Assembly: GCA_020217165.1 (NCBI GenBank)
Contig: JAIWOE010000118.1
Coordinates: 1-11,972, forward strand
DNA length: 11,972 bases
From: Desulfovibrio sp.
GTDB taxonomy: Bacteria > Desulfobacterota > Desulfovibrionia > Desulfovibrionales > Desulfovibrionaceae
Reading direction: 5' to 3'
Of this stretch, positions 1 through 5,800 are shown piece by piece (within the stretch, counting starts at the first letter, position 1; the number at the start of each line of letters is the position of its first letter). A program made the position numbers and the translations under genes. Under the pieces are notes generated by a model. That model was not told where the DNA came from. It did not search any database and saw only the letters and a list, made by a program, of their open reading frames with translations.

Positions 1-600
1 GACTACGAACTGCTGGAACTGCTGTTAACCTATGTCCTGCCCCGACGGGACACTAAACCCATCGCCAAGGCCATGCTGGCCCGCCTGGGCACCATGGCTG
101 ATGTCCTGGCCGCTCAGCCCGAGGACCTGCGCCGCGTGGAGGGCCTGGGCCAGGGCACGGAACTGTTCTGGAAACTGCTGCAGGAGTGCCGCGCCCGGGC
201 GGACCAGCAACCACCCAGGGCCCGCATTCCCCTGAGTCATCCCTCCGTGGTGGCCAACATGGCCATGAGCCGCCTGGGCGCCCTGAAGGCCGAGGAATTC
301 TGGGTGGCCCTGGTGGATGCCAAGCTGCGACTCATCAGCTGGGAGCAGGTGAGCAAGGGCACCGTGGGGCATGCGCCGGTCTATGTGCGGGAGGTGCTCA
401 AGCTGGGCCTGGAACGCCAGGCGTATGGCATCTTCCTGGTCCACAATCACCCCGGGGGCGACCCCCGGCCCTCGCGGGAAGACATCGCCATTACCCAGGA
501 GCTGCTCCAGGGCGCCCAGGCCGTGGGCCTGCAGGTGCTGGATCACCTCATTGTCACCCAGAACGACTATTGCAGTCTGCAGCAGGAAGGGTTGCTGTAA
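1..600 (+). CDS. radC: RadC/JAB-domain protein (MPN+ metalloprotease-like fold), 5' end missing
   Basis: Frame 1 is open from the first base to a TAA stop, so the gene begins outside the window. About 199 residues are visible, against roughly 220-230 in typical RadC proteins, so some 25 are missing. The visible N-terminal part (LLELLLTYVLPRRDTKPIAK, then a helix-hairpin-helix-like stretch DLRRVEGLG) is the usual RadC leader. The C-terminal JAB domain carries the metal-binding signature HNHPGGDPRPSREDI, with His148, His150 and Asp161 in visible-residue numbering (H-x-H-x10-D), preceded by the family segment ISWEQVSKGT. RadC proteins were long called DNA repair factors, but that role is disputed and the molecular function is unsettled. 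The acylphosphatase gene follows after 20 bases, suggesting co-transcription. Family assignment is firm; function is not. Confidence 0.93.
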   Translation, partial: DYELLELLLTYVLPRRDTKPIAKAMLARLGTMADVLAAQPEDLRRVEGLGQGTELFWKLLQECRARADQQPPRARIPLSHPSVVANMAMSRLGALKAEEFWVALVDAKLRLISWEQVSKGTVGHAPVYVREVLKLGLERQAYGIFLVHNHPGGDPRPSREDIAITQELLQGAQAVGLQVLDHLIVTQNDYCSLQQEGLL

Positions 601-620
601 GACTGCCCAGGGAGCACGCC

Positions 621-893
621 ATGCCCGCACGCCGTTGCCTTGTCTCCGGTTTGGTTCAAGGGGTCGCCTTCCGCTGGTTCACCAAGGAAACGGCGCAACG
701 CCTGGGTCTGGCGGGCTGGGTGCGCAATCTCCCCGACGGCCGGGTGGAGGCCTTGCTGCAAGGCTCAGACGAGGCCCTGGCCCTGGCCCTGAGCGCCCTG
801 CAAACAGGCCCGCCCCATGCCCGGGTGACGGCCGTGGCCTGCCGGGATGTGCCAGAAGACCCCTCCCTGCGCGGATTTGCCGTCCTGCGCTGA
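621..893 (+). CDS. acyP: Acylphosphatase
   Basis: A complete 90-residue protein of normal family length. Acylphosphatases hydrolyse the carboxyl-phosphate bond of small acyl phosphates such as acetyl phosphate or 1,3-bisphosphoglycerate in the cytoplasm. The signature VSGLVQGVAFRWFT lies at residues 8-21 and contains the phosphate-binding loop and the catalytic Arg18. GWVRNLPDGRVEA at 32-44 contains the catalytic Asn36. The start is supported by AGGGAG at 609-614, six bases before ATG. The gene sits 20 bases after the RadC stop and probably shares its transcript. No terminator is visible before the lon promoter region. Assignment is very secure; the physiological substrate cannot be read from sequence. 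Confidence 0.96.
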   Translation: MPARRCLVSGLVQGVAFRWFTKETAQRLGLAGWVRNLPDGRVEALLQGSDEALALALSALQTGPPHARVTAVACRDVPEDPSLRGFAVLR

Positions 894-931
894 GTCCACG
901 CGCTGTTTTCGCCGTTTTTTACTCCCTGCTA

Positions 932-960
932 TGGACAGATGCCCCTGCGATGCATACAAA
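932..960 (+). promoter_or_regulatory. Candidate sigma-70 promoter of lon
   Basis: TGGACA at 932-937 (one mismatch to TTGACA) and TACAAA at 955-960 (four of six to TATAAT) are separated by 17 bases. This puts transcription start near 967 and gives a leader of about 75 bases before the lon ATG. No heat-shock sigma-32 type (CTTGAA / CCCCAT) or CIRCE element was seen in this gap. The call rests on spacing and hexamers only. Confidence 0.42.
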
Positions 961-973
961 AGGCGTTGCATCG
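948..973 (+). promoter_or_regulatory. Perfect 7+7 dyad overlapping the lon promoter (operator candidate)
   Basis: CGATGCA (948-954) and TGCATCG (967-973) are exact reverse complements separated by 12 bases. The left arm abuts the candidate -10 box and the right arm covers the predicted start point, a placement typical of a repressor site. It could instead be a 5' mRNA stem or a chance repeat. Confidence 0.4.
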
Positions 974-1042
974 GCCCGTCCGCTCCGGATTTCGACGGGT
1001 CGCATGCCATTAGCCCTGTTTTGATCCGGCGAGGAGCCAACC

Positions 1043-3490
1043 ATGAGTCAGGACCATCCCATCACCACCAACGACCCCGATCTCTCCGAACAGCCCCTGG
1101 GCGGCCTCCAGGAAGTGCCCCTGGAAATGCCGGTGCTGCCGGTGCGGGATATCGTTATTTTCACGTACATGATTTTGCCCCTGTTCGTGGGGCGCGACAA
1201 AAGCGTGGCCGCGGTGAACGAGGCGCTGAACACCCACCGCTATCTGCTGGTGCTCTCCCAGCGCGATGAGCAGGTGGACGAGCCCGGCCCGGAAGATATG
1301 TACACCGTGGGCACGGTGTGCCAGATCATGCGCATGCTCAAAATGCCCGACGGCCGGCTCAAGGTGCTGGTGCAGGGCGTGACCCGAGCCAGGGTGGAGG
1401 AGTTTTCCCAGCAGGAAACCTTCACCTCGGCGCGCATTTCCCTGTTGGAAGAGCCGGACATCAAGGAACTTTCCCTGGAGCACGTGGCCCTCATGCGGGC
1501 AGCCCGCGAGCAAAGCGAGAAAATCCTCTCCCTGCGCGGCATCGCCCCCGCAGACATCATGGGCGTGCTCAATAGCGTGAACGAGCCCGGCCGCCTGGCT
1601 GATCTGGTGGCCTCCAACCTGCGCATGAAGGTGGACGAGGCCCAGCAGATCCTTGAAGCCCGTGACCCCCTGGACCGCCTGCATCTGGTGAACACCCAGC
1701 TGGCCCGGGAACTGGAGCTGGCCGCCATGCAGGCCAAGATCCAGACCAGTGCCCGCGAAGGCATGGACAAGGCCCAGAAGGACTACTACCTGCGCGAACA
1801 GCTCAAGGCCATTCGCAAGGAACTGGGCGAGATGGAGGGTGAAAACGAGGAGCTGGAAGAACTGGCCCGGGCCCTGGAAAAGGCCGGCCTGCCCAAGGAA
1901 GTGAAGGCCGAGGCCGACAAGCAGCTCAAGCGCCTCTCCACCATGCACAGCGAATCCTCCGAGGCCTCCGTCATTCGTACCTATCTGGAATGGCTGGTGG
2001 AATTGCCCTGGAAGAAGCAGAGCCGCGACCGCCTGGACATCAAGGAAGCCAAGCGCATCCTCAACGAAGACCACTTCGGGCTGGACAAGGTCAAGGACCG
2101 CATCCTGGAGTACCTCTCGGTCCGCAAGCTCAACCCCAAGATGAAGGGCCCCATCCTGTGTTTCGTGGGGCCTCCCGGTGTGGGCAAAACCTCCCTGGGC
2201 CGGTCCATCGCGCGGTCCCTGGGGCGGCAGTTCCACCGCATGTCCCTGGGCGGCATGCGGGACGAGGCGGAAATCCGCGGCCATCGCCGCACGTACATCG
2301 GGGCCATGCCCGGGCGCATCATCCAGGCCATCAAGCAGGCAAAAACCAAAAATCCGGTCATCATGCTTGATGAAATCGACAAGGTGGGCACGGACTTCCG
2401 CGGTGATCCCTCCTCGGCCCTGCTGGAGGTGCTGGATCCGGAACAGAACTTCAGCTTCCAGGACCATTACCTCAACGTGCCCTTCGACCTCTCCAAGGTC
2501 ATGTTCATCTGCACGGCCAACCAGCTGGACACCATCCCCTCCGCCCTCATGGACCGCATGGAGATCATCCGCATCCCCGGCTACACCATGCAGGAAAAAC
2601 TCAAGATTGCCCGCAAGTACCTCATCCCCCGGCAGGCCAGGGAAAACGGGCTGACCGTGAAGGAAGTGGAAATTTCCGACGCGGTGCTCCAGCAAATCGT
2701 CAAGGAGTACACCCGCGAGGCAGGGCTGAGGAACCTGGAGCGCGAGGTTGGGGCCGTCTTCCGCAAGCTGGCCCGCAAAAAGGCCGAGGGCGAGGGCGGG
2801 CCCTTCAAGGTCACCAGCCAGAGCGTGCGCAAGCTGCTGGGCATTCCCCGCTACACGGACGAAAAGGCCGAGACAGACCTGCCCCCCGGCGTGTCCCTGG
2901 GCCTGGCCTGGACCCCGTACGGTGGCGAGATTCTGCACATCGAAGCCACCACCATGGCCGGCAAGGGCAAGCTGACCCTCACCGGCCAGCTGGGGGATGT
3001 GATGAAGGAATCCGCCCAGGCGGCCCTGTCCTATGCCCGCGGCCATGCCAGGGAACTGGGCATCGACCCCGACTTCCCGGACAAGGTGGACATCCACATC
3101 CACGTGCCAGCCGGCGCCACGCCCAAGGACGGCCCCTCTGCCGGCATCGCCCTGGTGGGCGCCCTGGTGAGCGCCCTTTCCAACCGGCCCCTGAACGGCA
3201 ACCTGGCCATGACCGGTGAGATCACCCTGCGCGGACGGGTGCTGCCCGTGGGCGGCATCAAGGAAAAAATCCTCGCCGCCGTGGCCCAGGGCCTGGCCCA
3301 CGTGGCCATCCCCAAGGAGAACATCAAGGATCTGGAAGATATTCCTGCCGAACTGCGCAGGAAAATCACCGTGCATCCCCTGGAACGCATCGGCGATGTG
3401 TGGCCCCTGGCCCTCACCGAGCCAGCCCCAACCACGGCGACCCCCACGGCCACACCCACGGCCCCGGAACAGGAATCCACCCTCGCCTGA
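1043..3490 (+). CDS. lon: ATP-dependent protease Lon (LonA, S16 family)
   Basis: A complete 815-residue LonA protease, close to the usual 780-820. It is a cytoplasmic AAA+ homo-oligomer that unfolds and degrades misfolded proteins and specific regulators. Domains in order: N-terminal LON substrate-binding domain (from [19 protein letters not shown], roughly residues 30-220), a coiled-coil helical region, the AAA+ module with Walker [10 protein letters not shown] (376-384, Lys382) and Walker B VIMLDEID (439-446, Asp443/Glu444), then the protease domain. The protease domain has KDGPSAG with catalytic Ser699 and GGIKEK with catalytic Lys742; the 43-residue Ser-Lys spacing equals that of E. coli Lon. 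The start has GAGGAG at 1031-1036, six bases upstream. The last 20-odd residues are a Thr/Pro/Ala-rich tail ([12 protein letters not shown]) outside the conserved fold. The gene appears separately transcribed from acyP. Identity is certain. Confidence 0.99.
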   Translation: MSQDHPITTNDPDLSEQPLGGLQEVPLEMPVLPVRDIVIFTYMILPLFVGRDKSVAAVNEALNTHRYLLVLSQRDEQVDEPGPEDMYTVGTVCQIMRMLKMPDGRLKVLVQGVTRARVEEFSQQETFTSARISLLEEPDIKELSLEHVALMRAAREQSEKILSLRGIAPADIMGVLNSVNEPGRLADLVASNLRMKVDEAQQILEARDPLDRLHLVNTQLARELELAAMQAKIQTSAREGMDKAQKDYYLREQLKAIRKELGEMEGENEELEELARALEKAGLPKEVKAEADKQLKRLSTMHSESSEASVIRTYLEWLVELPWKKQSRDRLDIKEAKRILNEDHFGLDKVKDRILEYLSVRKLNPKMKGPILCFVGPPGVGKTSLGRSIARSLGRQFHRMSLGGMRDEAEIRGHRRTYIGAMPGRIIQAIKQAKTKNPVIMLDEIDKVGTDFRGDPSSALLEVLDPEQNFSFQDHYLNVPFDLSKVMFICTANQLDTIPSALMDRMEIIRIPGYTMQEKLKIARKYLIPRQARENGLTVKEVEISDAVLQQIVKEYTREAGLRNLEREVGAVFRKLARKKAEGEGGPFKVTSQSVRKLLGIPRYTDEKAETDLPPGVSLGLAWTPYGGEILHIEATTMAGKGKLTLTGQLGDVMKESAQAALSYARGHARELGIDPDFPDKVDIHIHVPAGATPKDGPSAGIALVGALVSALSNRPLNGNLAMTGEITLRGRVLPVGGIKEKILAAVAQGLAHVAIPKENIKDLEDIPAELRRKITVHPLERIGDVWPLALTEPAPTTATPTATPTAPEQESTLA

Positions 3491-3497
3491 ACCATCC

Positions 3498-3545
3498 CCG
3501 GCCCGCGCGTCCTCCCTGGCATCCCCGGGACGGCGTACGGGCCGG
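3498..3545 (+). repeat. Long inverted repeat (hairpin) between lon and the GIY-YIG gene
   Basis: CCGGCCCG (3498-3505) and CGGGCCGG (3538-3545) are exact reverse complements. Inside them GTCC/GGAC segments (CGTCC, GGGACG) can extend the pairing. In RNA this would be a GC-rich hairpin filling nearly the whole 67-base spacer. No T-run follows, so it is not a standard intrinsic terminator. It ends 12 bases before the next ATG and could affect RNA stability or translation. Confidence 0.5.
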
Positions 3546-3557
3546 CCACCACCATCC

Positions 3558-4073
3558 ATGCTCCTCTACTCCAACGCCACCACCAGCCGGGACGATGCCG
3601 GCTTTCTCCTGGATGTGGACATCAAGCTGGTCTGCAACTTCCGCCATGCCGGCAGGCTGACGGCACGCAAGCGCGAGGGGGTCATCGATTGCATTGAATA
3701 TTATGTGGAAGACGCTCGCAGCGAGCGCCGCACCTGGGGGCCATTCTGCTTCATTGAGCATAGCATTGCTCCGGAAACAGGAGCCTTGCAGGGATCGGGT
3801 GTGTACTTTTTCCTGGTCAATGCCAAGATAGCCTATGTGGGCCACTGTGAGGACTTTGCCCGGCGCCTGCAGGACTACTGCGAAATTCCCAAGGGCCTGT
3901 GCAACGCCCCGCAGCATCAATCCATCTGCCGCATGAACACCATGCTGTACCGCGCCTTCCAGCGTCGGGACATGGTGCATTGCTTCTTCTACCCCTGCCC
4001 CGCAGTGGAAACTCCCCTGGTACAGGGTCTCCTGGTGGACATCGTCAAGCCGTCCTGGAACACTCTGCAATGA
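3558..4073 (+). CDS. GIY-YIG nuclease-domain protein
   Basis: A 171-residue protein whose second half is a GIY-YIG domain: GVY at 81-83, YVGH at 93-96, Arg102/Arg103 in FARRL, the metal-binding Glu151 in ETPLVQGLL, and the closing KPSWN (Asn168). All elements usually needed for catalysis are visible, so an active endonuclease is plausible. The first 80 residues match nothing I recognise. The family includes UvrC, homing and restriction nucleases and many orphan domains; the target here is unknown. No good Shine-Dalgarno precedes ATG 3558, and no ATG/GTG/TTG alternative lies just upstream in frame, so the start is likely but not proven. A slightly less GC-rich stretch near 3680-3790 stands out from the neighbours. 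The stop overlaps the next gene's start. Confidence 0.82.
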   Translation: MLLYSNATTSRDDAGFLLDVDIKLVCNFRHAGRLTARKREGVIDCIEYYVEDARSERRTWGPFCFIEHSIAPETGALQGSGVYFFLVNAKIAYVGHCEDFARRLQDYCEIPKGLCNAPQHQSICRMNTMLYRAFQRRDMVHCFFYPCPAVETPLVQGLLVDIVKPSWNTLQ

Positions 4074-4510
4074 CATCCGCACCCTGGGACGAAGCCGCCC
4101 TCAAGCGCGTGCATCCGTTTTACGGCTGCGTCACCGGCCAGGCCCTGTTCTACCTGCTCCAGGAACACGATTTGCCCGAGGCATACATCCAGGCGCTCCT
4201 GGACCAGTTCGAGGCCGGTAAAGCCGTGCTGGTGGACCTGCTGAACCACCCCCCGGCGGCGGTGCGACTGCGTGCGGCTCCCAATGCGTGCCAGCACTGC
4301 GCCGCCCTGGACGGCCTGACCCTGCCGGGCAATCATCCCCGGCTCGTCGCCCTGCTCCCGCCCTACGGCCTGGGCTGCCGCCTGCGAGTGGAGGCGGCAG
4401 CCGTGGAGGACGCAGCCGGCGCGGCGGCCCTCGCCTCCTTGGAGACCGAGCCCGCCATTCCCCGTCCGCATCCCCTGTGCTGCGCCCTGGACCTGCACGA
4501 CAGCCCTTGA
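4070..4510 (+). CDS. Uncharacterised small protein with CxxCxxLDG motif, coupled to the GIY-YIG gene
   Basis: A 146-residue protein beginning at an ATG that overlaps the GIY-YIG stop by four bases (ATGA), a classic arrangement for translational coupling. The N-terminal ~60 residues are helical and unfamiliar. The middle has CQHCAALDG (Cys74, Cys77) followed about 25 residues later by PPYGLGCR (Cys103). Cys137-Cys138 lie near the C-terminus. The CxxCxxLDG...PP...CR pattern resembles the C-terminal segment of phage Mu gpF / SPP1 gp7 type minor head proteins, where Cys/His residues may bind a metal. The similarity is short and no other phage gene is present, so a phage function is not claimed. 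No signal peptide or membrane segment is seen. Confidence 0.75.
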   Translation: MTSAPWDEAALKRVHPFYGCVTGQALFYLLQEHDLPEAYIQALLDQFEAGKAVLVDLLNHPPAAVRLRAAPNACQHCAALDGLTLPGNHPRLVALLPPYGLGCRLRVEAAAVEDAAGAAALASLETEPAIPRPHPLCCALDLHDSP

Positions 4511-4568
4511 AGAGAGGTATCAGGAATCTCCTTCCCCCGGTGCCTTGCCTTCACACTCCTCATACGTC

Positions 4569-4751
4569 TCACATGGCGCCCACGGGCTTCTCGGCCATGC
4601 CGCAATAGCCCAGGTCGTCTTCCTGGCGGTGCTCGGGGTGTTTCCAGCGGAACATCATGCACTGGCTGCCCAGGCAGAACTTCAACTTGTTGTCCGTGGT
4701 GGTCAGGAACGGGCAATACTTGAAGCGCGCATCCTTTTCCGGCAACAGCAT
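4569..4751 (-). CDS. Small Cys-rich protein (60 residues)
   Basis: On the - strand an ATG at 4751-4749 opens a 60-codon frame ending TGA at 4571-4569. It has an excellent ribosome-binding site, AAGGAGGAG (complement of 4756-4764), four bases before ATG. The four cysteines are arranged C13-x12-C26-x4-C31-x18-C50, within KYCPF, FCLGSQCMMFRW and GYCGMAEKP. This looks like a compact metal (Zn or Fe-S) site. I recognise the pattern as a short uncharacterised family in proteobacteria but cannot name a function. The gene converges on the preceding + strand gene across a 58-base gap in which I see no clear terminator. It diverges from the SPOR-like gene across 123 bases. Confidence 0.85.
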   Translation of the reverse strand: MLLPEKDARFKYCPFLTTTDNKLKFCLGSQCMMFRWKHPEHRQEDDLGYCGMAEKPVGAM

Positions 4752-4755
4752 GTGG

Positions 4756-4764
4756 CTCCTCCTT
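4756..4764 (-). promoter_or_regulatory. Strong Shine-Dalgarno of the Cys-rich small protein
   Basis: Read on the - strand this is AAGGAGGAG followed by CCAC and ATG. It is a near-perfect anti-16S match and decides both the strand and the start of this short gene. Confidence 0.85.
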
Positions 4765-4783
4765 GCTTGCCTGCATGATGGCC

Positions 4784-4807
4784 TGCCTTGGGGGTGCTGG
4801 CAAGGCA
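4784..4807. promoter_or_regulatory. Perfect 7+7 dyad in the divergent spacer
   Basis: TGCCTTG (4784-4790) and CAAGGCA (4801-4807) are exact reverse complements with a 10-base spacer. The dyad lies just upstream of the -24 element of the SPOR-like gene and about 33 bases upstream of the oppositely oriented small gene. It could serve as an operator or activator site for either; no known consensus is matched. Confidence 0.4.
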
Positions 4808-4813
4808 AATTGG

Positions 4814-4829
4814 TGGCACGCGTATTGCT
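4814..4829 (+). promoter_or_regulatory. Sigma-54 (RpoN) type -24/-12 promoter
   Basis: TGGCAC (4814-4819), five bases, then TTGCT (4825-4829) match the RpoN consensus TGGCAC-N5-TTGCW throughout with exact spacing. Transcription would start near 4840, about 35 bases before the ATG at 4875. RpoN promoters need an enhancer-binding ATPase. The natural enhancer zone would lie inside the divergent small gene, and the dyad at 4784-4807 is rather close for it. Confidence 0.75.
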
Positions 4830-4874
4830 TATTCGATGGCAAACCCAAGCCGCCCCTGCGGAAAGGAGCCTGCC

Positions 4875-5387
4875 ATGCGCGCAGCCATTATTGCCATCAC
4901 TGCTTTTTTGTTCATGTTTCCCACGTCCGTTCGCGCGCAGCAGTTCCGCGTGCAGCTGGGATTGTACCGTCAGGAAGCCGCCGCCGTGGAAGGCTGGCAG
5001 GCACTGAAGCTCCGGTTCCCCGACTTGTTGGAGGGGTGCATGCCGGAGCTGGAACAGGTCCACACCGAAGCCGGCCCCTTGCTGCGGCTGGCGGTGTTCC
5101 TGGAAGATGCCGAGCTGGTCCGCACCCTGGAGCAGGCCCTGCAGCAGGATGCCGCCACCATGGAGGCCGAAGCCGAAGGGGCGCGGCGGCCCAGGCTCTC
5201 TTCCAGCGGACAGTTCACGGTCACCGCCGGCGGCGTACCCGGGCAGAATGCCGGGTTCGTCTTTGGCCAGGATCGTTTCTACGTGGGCCTGCGGACCGAT
5301 GCCGGCCGCGTGACCTTCACTCCTGGCGTGGCCTCCAACCTGGAGGGCGACGCCGGTCCCTACGCCGGCTTGGAAGTGCGCTGGTAG
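4875..5387 (+). CDS. Secreted SPOR-like envelope protein
   Basis: A 170-residue protein starting at ATG 4875, with AAAGGAG at 4862-4868 six bases upstream. Residues 1-21 form a Sec signal peptide (MRAAIIAITAFLFMFPTSVRA, then QQ). The following ~70 residues (FRVQLGLYRQEAAAVEGW...LRFPDLLEG...LLRLAVF) resemble a SPOR domain: a 'VQLG.Y' first strand, a helix, then 'P.LLEG' and a second repeat half. SPOR domains bind denuded peptidoglycan. The last ~60 residues alternate polar and hydrophobic residues and end in an aromatic residue (GLEVRW), as in outer-membrane beta-strand proteins; that reading is tentative. A sigma-54 promoter precedes it and a sigma-28 type gene follows, hinting at a flagellar or envelope role. 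Being a gene is secure; the SPOR assignment is moderate. Confidence 0.82.
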   Translation: MRAAIIAITAFLFMFPTSVRAQQFRVQLGLYRQEAAAVEGWQALKLRFPDLLEGCMPELEQVHTEAGPLLRLAVFLEDAELVRTLEQALQQDAATMEAEAEGARRPRLSSSGQFTVTAGGVPGQNAGFVFGQDRFYVGLRTDAGRVTFTPGVASNLEGDAGPYAGLEVRW

Positions 5388-5405
5388 TTTTTTTTCGCAG
5401 CCCCC

Positions 5406-5433
5406 TAAAGATATCCCTGGGGTATTCCGATAA
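5406..5433 (+). promoter_or_regulatory. Sigma-28 (FliA) type flagellar promoter
   Basis: TAAAG starts at 5406 and TCCGATAA occupies 5426-5433. The enteric consensus is TAAAGTTT-N11-GCCGATAA; here the -10 box matches seven of eight and the gap is one base longer. Start of transcription would be near 5440, about 35 bases before ATG 5475. The element lies after the stop of the SPOR-like gene, in non-coding DNA. Confidence 0.65.
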
Positions 5434-5474
5434 GCCAGATGAACAGGTTGAATAGACTCTCGGGAAGGTGACAC

Positions 5475-5696
5475 ATGAATGGTCTTACAGCACCGGGCGG
5501 CATGGGCGGCATTCCCCAGGCGATGGATGCGCAGGCCTTGCAGGCAGCAACCCTGACGCAGCGCAACGCACAGCATGCGCAGTTGGCACCGCAGTCCCAA
5601 CTGCGACTCTCGGGGGACGCCGGGCAGGCCCTGGAAACGCGTCTGCAAGGACGATCCGTTCCCGGACTGGGAGAGCACCTGAACCTGATGGTCTGA
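5475..5696 (+). CDS. Small Gln/Ala-rich protein, possible flagellar-class gene
   Basis: A 73-residue protein starting at ATG 5475, with AAGGTG (5465-5470) four bases upstream. It has no signal peptide or membrane segment. It starts with a Gly/Pro-rich stretch (GLTAPGGMGGIPQ), continues as a Gln/Ala/Leu-rich amphipathic helix, and ends VPGLGEHLNLMV. The size, helix and 'LG..lnl.V' ending recall small YjfB-like putative motility proteins, but the match is too weak to assert. The gene is framed by a sigma-28 type promoter and an intrinsic terminator, which makes a single-gene flagellar-class unit likely. Coding status is supported by this framing rather than by homology. Confidence 0.7.
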   Translation: MNGLTAPGGMGGIPQAMDAQALQAATLTQRNAQHAQLAPQSQLRLSGDAGQALETRLQGRSVPGLGEHLNLMV

Positions 5697-5765
5697 TCAA
5701 TCCAGAGACAGCCGCTCCTCCTTGAGGCGGCTCCGCGGCGGCCCGCGCTGTGCAACGGCCGCATC

Positions 5766-5800
5766 GCCCCCGGAATCGGGCAGGGTTCCGGGGGCTTTTT
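5766..5800 (+). terminator. Rho-independent terminator after the 73-residue gene
   Basis: GCCCCCGGAA (5766-5775) pairs perfectly with TTCCGGGGGC (5786-5795) around a 10-base loop and is followed directly by TTTTT (5796-5800). It lies 70 bases after the stop of the small gene and insulates it from the downstream symporter operon. Confidence 0.92.

Noticed and set aside
3216..3557. Upstream extension of the GIY-YIG frame into lon
   Set aside because: The added part is the out-of-frame translation of lon's C-terminal coding region (Pro/Arg/Ser-rich), and no credible start lies there. ATG 3558 is the first sensible start.
1010..3559. 849-codon open frame on the - strand opposite lon
   Set aside because: It is an exact shadow of lon in GC-rich DNA. 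Its translation is Gly/His/Gln/Leu-rich with no family resemblance, while the + strand has an unmistakable complete Lon.
5388..5395. T8 run directly after the SPOR-like stop codon as a terminator
   Set aside because: No adjacent GC-rich stem ends at the run. The nearest hairpin (GCCGG/CCGGC) is about 18 bases upstream inside the gene, so it is not a standard intrinsic terminator.
5710..5732. Short hairpin AGCCGC/GCGGCT after the 73-residue gene
   Set aside because: Six base pairs with an 11-base loop and no T-run; the real terminator is the perfect 10-bp stem just downstream.
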